From contig JAHHTT010000070.1 in assembly GCA_020024465.1 (NCBI GenBank), positions 1 to 9,952 on the forward strand: a stretch of 9,952 nucleotides of DNA. The letters run 5' to 3'. Origin of the DNA: Odoribacter sp. (lineage in GTDB: Bacteria; Bacteroidota; Bacteroidia; Bacteroidales; Marinifilaceae). The notes under the pieces are model-generated. The model did no database searches, was not told where the DNA came from, and saw only the letters and a program-made list of their open reading frames with translations. Numbering within the stretch: the stretch's first letter is position 1; every line of letters starts with the position of its first letter. Position numbers and translations under genes: made by a program. Positions 7,939 to 9,952 of this stretch are shown piece by piece.

Positions 7939-7946
7939 CAAAAGTA
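7939..7946 (-). promoter_or_regulatory. Putative -7 promoter element of the methyltransferase gene
   Basis: The minus strand reads TACTTTTG here, a full match to TAnnTTTG, 40 bases before the start codon at 7898. No clear TTG lies 19-21 bases upstream (the sequence there is TTACTTATG), so only half of the promoter is supported. Confidence 0.42.
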
Positions 7947-8002
7947 GGCAAAATGACTAACATAAGTAATCCTTTTATATAGTAATTTTATTTATTTTCT
8001 TC

Positions 8003-8032
8003 TTGTTAGAAAGTAGAGAAAATTGTAAATTG
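8003..8032 (+). promoter_or_regulatory. Putative promoter of pgl
   Basis: TTG (8003-8005) is followed after 20 bases by TAAATTG (8026-8032), one T short of the Bacteroidetes -7 box. The spacing is right and it lies about 27 bases before the pgl start. AAGG at 8054-8057 is a weak Shine-Dalgarno candidate placed only 2 bases from the ATG. Confidence 0.38.
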
Positions 8033-8059
8033 CAAAATTAAAAATCCCATACTAAGGTT

Positions 8060-8761
8060 ATGAAATTAGAAATCTACCATTCAGAAGAAGAAGCTTTATG
8101 TGGACTGACAGAGTGTTTGATTGAAAAGATGCAGCAACATACAGGTCCCTTCCATTTAGCGTTGTCAGGAGCAAACACTGCTCAAAAAATGTATCGTTTG
8201 TGGATTGATAAATATCGAGGTAATATAAAGTGGGAGCAATTGCGCTTTTATTGGGTAGATGAGCGTTGTGTTAAACCGACTGATACTGATAGTAATTATA
8301 TGTATGCAAATGAATTATTGTTTATGCCTCTGAATATACCCCAAGTACATATCCATCGAATTCATGGTGAATGTGATCCGGAAATAGAAGCAGCTCGATA
8401 TTCTGAAATGGTGAAATGTGAATTGTCTGACTATACTTGTTTACCAAGGTTTGATTGTGTGATTCTAGGAGTCGGGGAAGATGGACATACGGCTTCTATT
8501 TTTCCTAATCAATTAGAATTATTGACAGATAAACGTTATTATGTGGTAGCTGTACACCCTCAATCAGGACAGAAGCGAATTACAATGACGGGGCAGTTGA
8601 TATTAAATAGTAAAATTATTTTAGTGCCTGTTTTGGGAGAGAATAAAACTGCTATTTTGAGAAAAATAGTGAATACTAATGGTGCTATGTTTTTGCCAGC
8701 GACCTATATTATTTCTAAAATGAGTGAAGCAATTGTATATACAGATGTACAAGTAGTATGA
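8060..8761 (+). CDS. pgl: 6-phosphogluconolactonase
   Basis: This enzyme hydrolyses 6-phosphogluconolactone to 6-phosphogluconate, step two of the oxidative pentose phosphate pathway, in the cytosol. The 233 residues match the usual DevB/Pgl length. Family motifs occur in order: the phosphate-binding loop LSGANTAQKMY (35-45), FYWVDERCV (63-71) followed by DSNY (77-80), HIHRIHGE (97-104), LGVGEDGHTASIFP (136-149) with D141 and H143, and HPQSGQKRITMT (166-177). The loop reads SGAN rather than the common SGGS/SGGN, a mild change. In many Bacteroidales pgl sits with zwf and gnd. Neither is next to it here: upstream is a divergent methyltransferase gene, and downstream only a dead transposase begins 24 bases after the stop. 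Partners must lie elsewhere or be absent. Confidence 0.94.
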   Translation: MKLEIYHSEEEALCGLTECLIEKMQQHTGPFHLALSGANTAQKMYRLWIDKYRGNIKWEQLRFYWVDERCVKPTDTDSNYMYANELLFMPLNIPQVHIHRIHGECDPEIEAARYSEMVKCELSDYTCLPRFDCVILGVGEDGHTASIFPNQLELLTDKRYYVVAVHPQSGQKRITMTGQLILNSKIILVPVLGENKTAILRKIVNTNGAMFLPATYIISKMSEAIVYTDVQVV

Positions 8762-8784
8762 AATGAATGTGAGGGAGTGGCAAA

Positions 8785-9433
8785 ATGTTTAAAGTACATT
8801 TTGATATACCTTCTTTTTTTATATTCCTTGTATACAAGGATAAATCGTTATTTTTCGAAAAGAATTGATGAAGATATTGCGAGTGATGATTCTAAACGTA
8901 TTTTAAACTACATCGTAGAGAATTTCAAGCTTACAAAAGTGAAGAAGTTTTATAGGGGAAGAGGCTGTTCTTTATAATAAGACGATACTGAAGATTGTTT
9001 CGTATACTTACGTGAACAACATCTACTCTTAGTGTAAGATTGAAAAGCTTCTTCGTCGAAACATTTACCTCATATAATTTGATGCTTTTCCAAGTTGGAC
9101 TGACTTTATCTTTTATTTCAATTCCACAGATACGCTAATGTTTTCTTTTCTGCTATTCTTTAAAGAAAAATATAGACGTTTTGCCTTTGCGATTGTTGTA
9201 GATTCGGGCTATGAGTCTGAAAGAATTATTTGTATATGAAAGAGTATGATATAGAAATTGTAAAATACAATTGTTTTATATTGAACTCAGGATGCATTAT
9301 ATCTTCAATTTCTTTAGTGCCGAAGAAACATCTTTTATTTCTTCATAATCAAATTTAAATCAATGTGTTATGTAAAATACTTTAAAAGAGAAGCTCAAGG
9401 TACTTACATGTTAAGTACAAATGTCTGGGGTGT
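8785..9433 (+). pseudogene. Decayed, internally deleted IS1182-family transposase
   Basis: Pieces of an IS1182-type transposase can be followed across frames. MFKVHFDIP starts at 8785. From 8855, in a second frame, comes SKRIDEDIASDDSKRILNYI followed by VENFKLTKVKKFYRGRGCS, the family's N-terminal region. From 8970, a third frame reads LYNKTILKIVSYTYVNNIYS then CKIEKLLRRN, broken by stops at 9030 and 9075. In the same frame, TDFIFYFN (where the family has 'pDf.tinnFr') runs directly into STDTLMF (9123) and IVVDSGYESE (9192-9221), matching the 'ptDt..l...IvaDsGYGSeeny' block near the second catalytic Asp. So roughly the middle half, including the first catalytic Asp, is deleted. After a one-base frameshift, KNYLYMKEYDIEIVKYN (9221-9271) continues the match. 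YKCLGC (9416-9433) may be the C-terminal Cys motif. No terminal inverted repeats were found. It cannot be active. Confidence 0.75.
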
Positions 9434-9437
9434 GTAG

Positions 9438-9494
9438 AAAAAAATTGCTGCATAACCACTTCTTATAGAAGTTACGCTATGCAGCGAGATTTTT
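9438..9494. terminator. Bidirectional hairpin terminator
   Basis: GCTGCATA (9447-9454) pairs with TATGCAGC (9478-9485), and inside it ACTTC (9458-9462) pairs with GAAGT (9468-9472) around the loop TTATA, with a small asymmetric internal loop between the stems. Seven A (9438-9444) precede and TTTTT (9490-9494) follows. Read on the minus strand, the stem is followed by AA and then seven T, a strong intrinsic terminator about 100 bases beyond the HTH gene. On the plus strand it would stop read-through from pgl and the dead transposase. Confidence 0.72.
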
Positions 9495-9595
9495 GGATTT
9501 TACACTTCTCCTTGTTTTGTGCGTACATTTAATGGATACTTTTTTCAAAGTATTCAATTCTTTACAAGAAAACTTTATACACCCTTATTCTGTTT
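9495..9595. other. Short spacer with an AT-rich hairpin
   Basis: There is no gene. GGATACTTT (9534-9542) can pair with AAAGTATTC (9547-9555) around a 4-base loop, with one G-U pair on the plus strand. It has no adjacent T run in either direction, so I do not call it a terminator. Confidence 0.3.
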
Positions 9596-9841
9596 TTAGT
9601 GTTGTAAAATCTCTTTAGCTTTTTTCAAAATAGTAGTATCGTCTAGTTTGACAATACCTCCGTCAGGACCTTGTTCGATATGCAAACCAGCAGCTTTTCC
9701 TTCATCATAATCGTCTCCACCAAAATAATTACGGACCGTTTCTATATCAATTCCCAAATCGGTAGCAATTCTTTGCATACTTCCTGAAGGTAACATGTCT
9801 TTGATTTTTCTTAATTCATTGAAAGTAATTGTCGTAGTCAT
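9596..9841 (-). CDS. Small conserved HTH DNA-binding protein (Bacteroidales)
   Basis: This 81-residue acidic protein resembles a family conserved through Bacteroidales and usually annotated only as 'DNA-binding protein'. Residues 21-40 (SMQRIATDLGIDIETVRNYF) fit a helix-turn-helix: a helix with Ala at position 26, a turn at the D-L-G-I step, then a recognition-like helix. A conserved tail follows with DYDEGKAAGLHIEQGPDGG (44-62) and LDDTTIL (66-72). The function is not known to me. It may be a regulator or a nucleoid-associated factor, and no target is indicated by its position. The start at 9841 gives the family N-terminus (MTTTITFNELRKIK). The gene is monocistronic in this window, and its 3' end faces the terminator at 9438-9494. 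Confidence 0.82.
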   Translation of the reverse strand: MTTTITFNELRKIKDMLPSGSMQRIATDLGIDIETVRNYFGGDDYDEGKAAGLHIEQGPDGGIVKLDDTTILKKAKEILQH

Positions 9842-9952
9842 ATATCAAAAGTTTTATGGTTATATATGGAATAAATATAGAGGTAATATTTGAAATAAGC
9901 AAATAAAACTTTGGCATAAATGAATGGAAATGAATATTTTAGTTTTTTATCT
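9842..9952. other. Upstream region of the HTH gene, right window edge
   Basis: This is AT-rich DNA with no open frame of note. On the minus strand a near-match to the -7 box (AACTTTTG, plus 9848-9855) lies only about 6 bases before the ATG, too close for a normal leader, and no partner -33 box is evident. I do not call a promoter. Confidence 0.3.

Noticed and set aside
8777..8977. 66-codon open frame with a GTG start as a stand-alone hypothetical gene
   Set aside because: From about 8855 it aligns with the N-terminal region of IS1182 transposases, and it continues in another frame after its stop, so it is part of the relic.
1..9952. CRISPR array, defence island, tRNA, riboswitch or phage attachment site
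   Set aside because: I saw no regularly spaced repeats, no cas or restriction-type gene, no tRNA T-loop signature and no integrase.

Overview
The window is AT-rich and looks like a member of the Bacteroidales (phylum Bacteroidota). Three things point that way. Promoter-like boxes match the Bacteroidetes TTG / TAnnTTTG pattern with about 20 bases between the boxes. Shine-Dalgarno sequences are weak or absent. The gene families (a large outer-membrane metallopeptidase-propeller-barrel protein, a SGxxTAQKM-type phosphogluconolactonase, a small conserved HTH protein) are of Bacteroidales type. I cannot name the genus.

Layout. Bases 1-683 hold no intact gene: a possible decayed C-terminal piece of a secreted protein at the left edge, then AT-rich DNA with a 9-bp perfect inverted repeat. 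A 985-codon minus-strand gene (684-3641) encodes a signal-peptide-bearing protein with an HExxH peptidase-like domain, a TolB-like propeller and a C-terminal outer-membrane beta-barrel. It diverges across 117 bp from ligA (3759-6245, plus), the NAD-dependent DNA ligase. A non-coding stretch and a hairpin terminator separate ligA from the convergent rRNA methyltransferase gene (6720-7898, minus). That gene in turn diverges from pgl, 6-phosphogluconolactonase (8060-8761, plus). Directly after pgl lies a heavily decayed, internally deleted IS1182-type transposase (about 8785-9433), then a bidirectional terminator, then a small minus-strand HTH gene (9596-9841).

The intact genes are mostly unrelated housekeeping functions (DNA joining, ribosome modification, pentose phosphate pathway, envelope) in separate transcription units. 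I see no operon and no defence, CRISPR or biosynthetic system. The most unusual feature is inside ligA. The protein is about 160 residues longer than a normal bacterial LigA because the helix-hairpin-helix domain carries two extra, strongly diverged copies of its second HhH pair, giving three in tandem. The transposase remnant, the possible left-edge relic and three long non-coding stretches suggest ongoing gene decay in this region.
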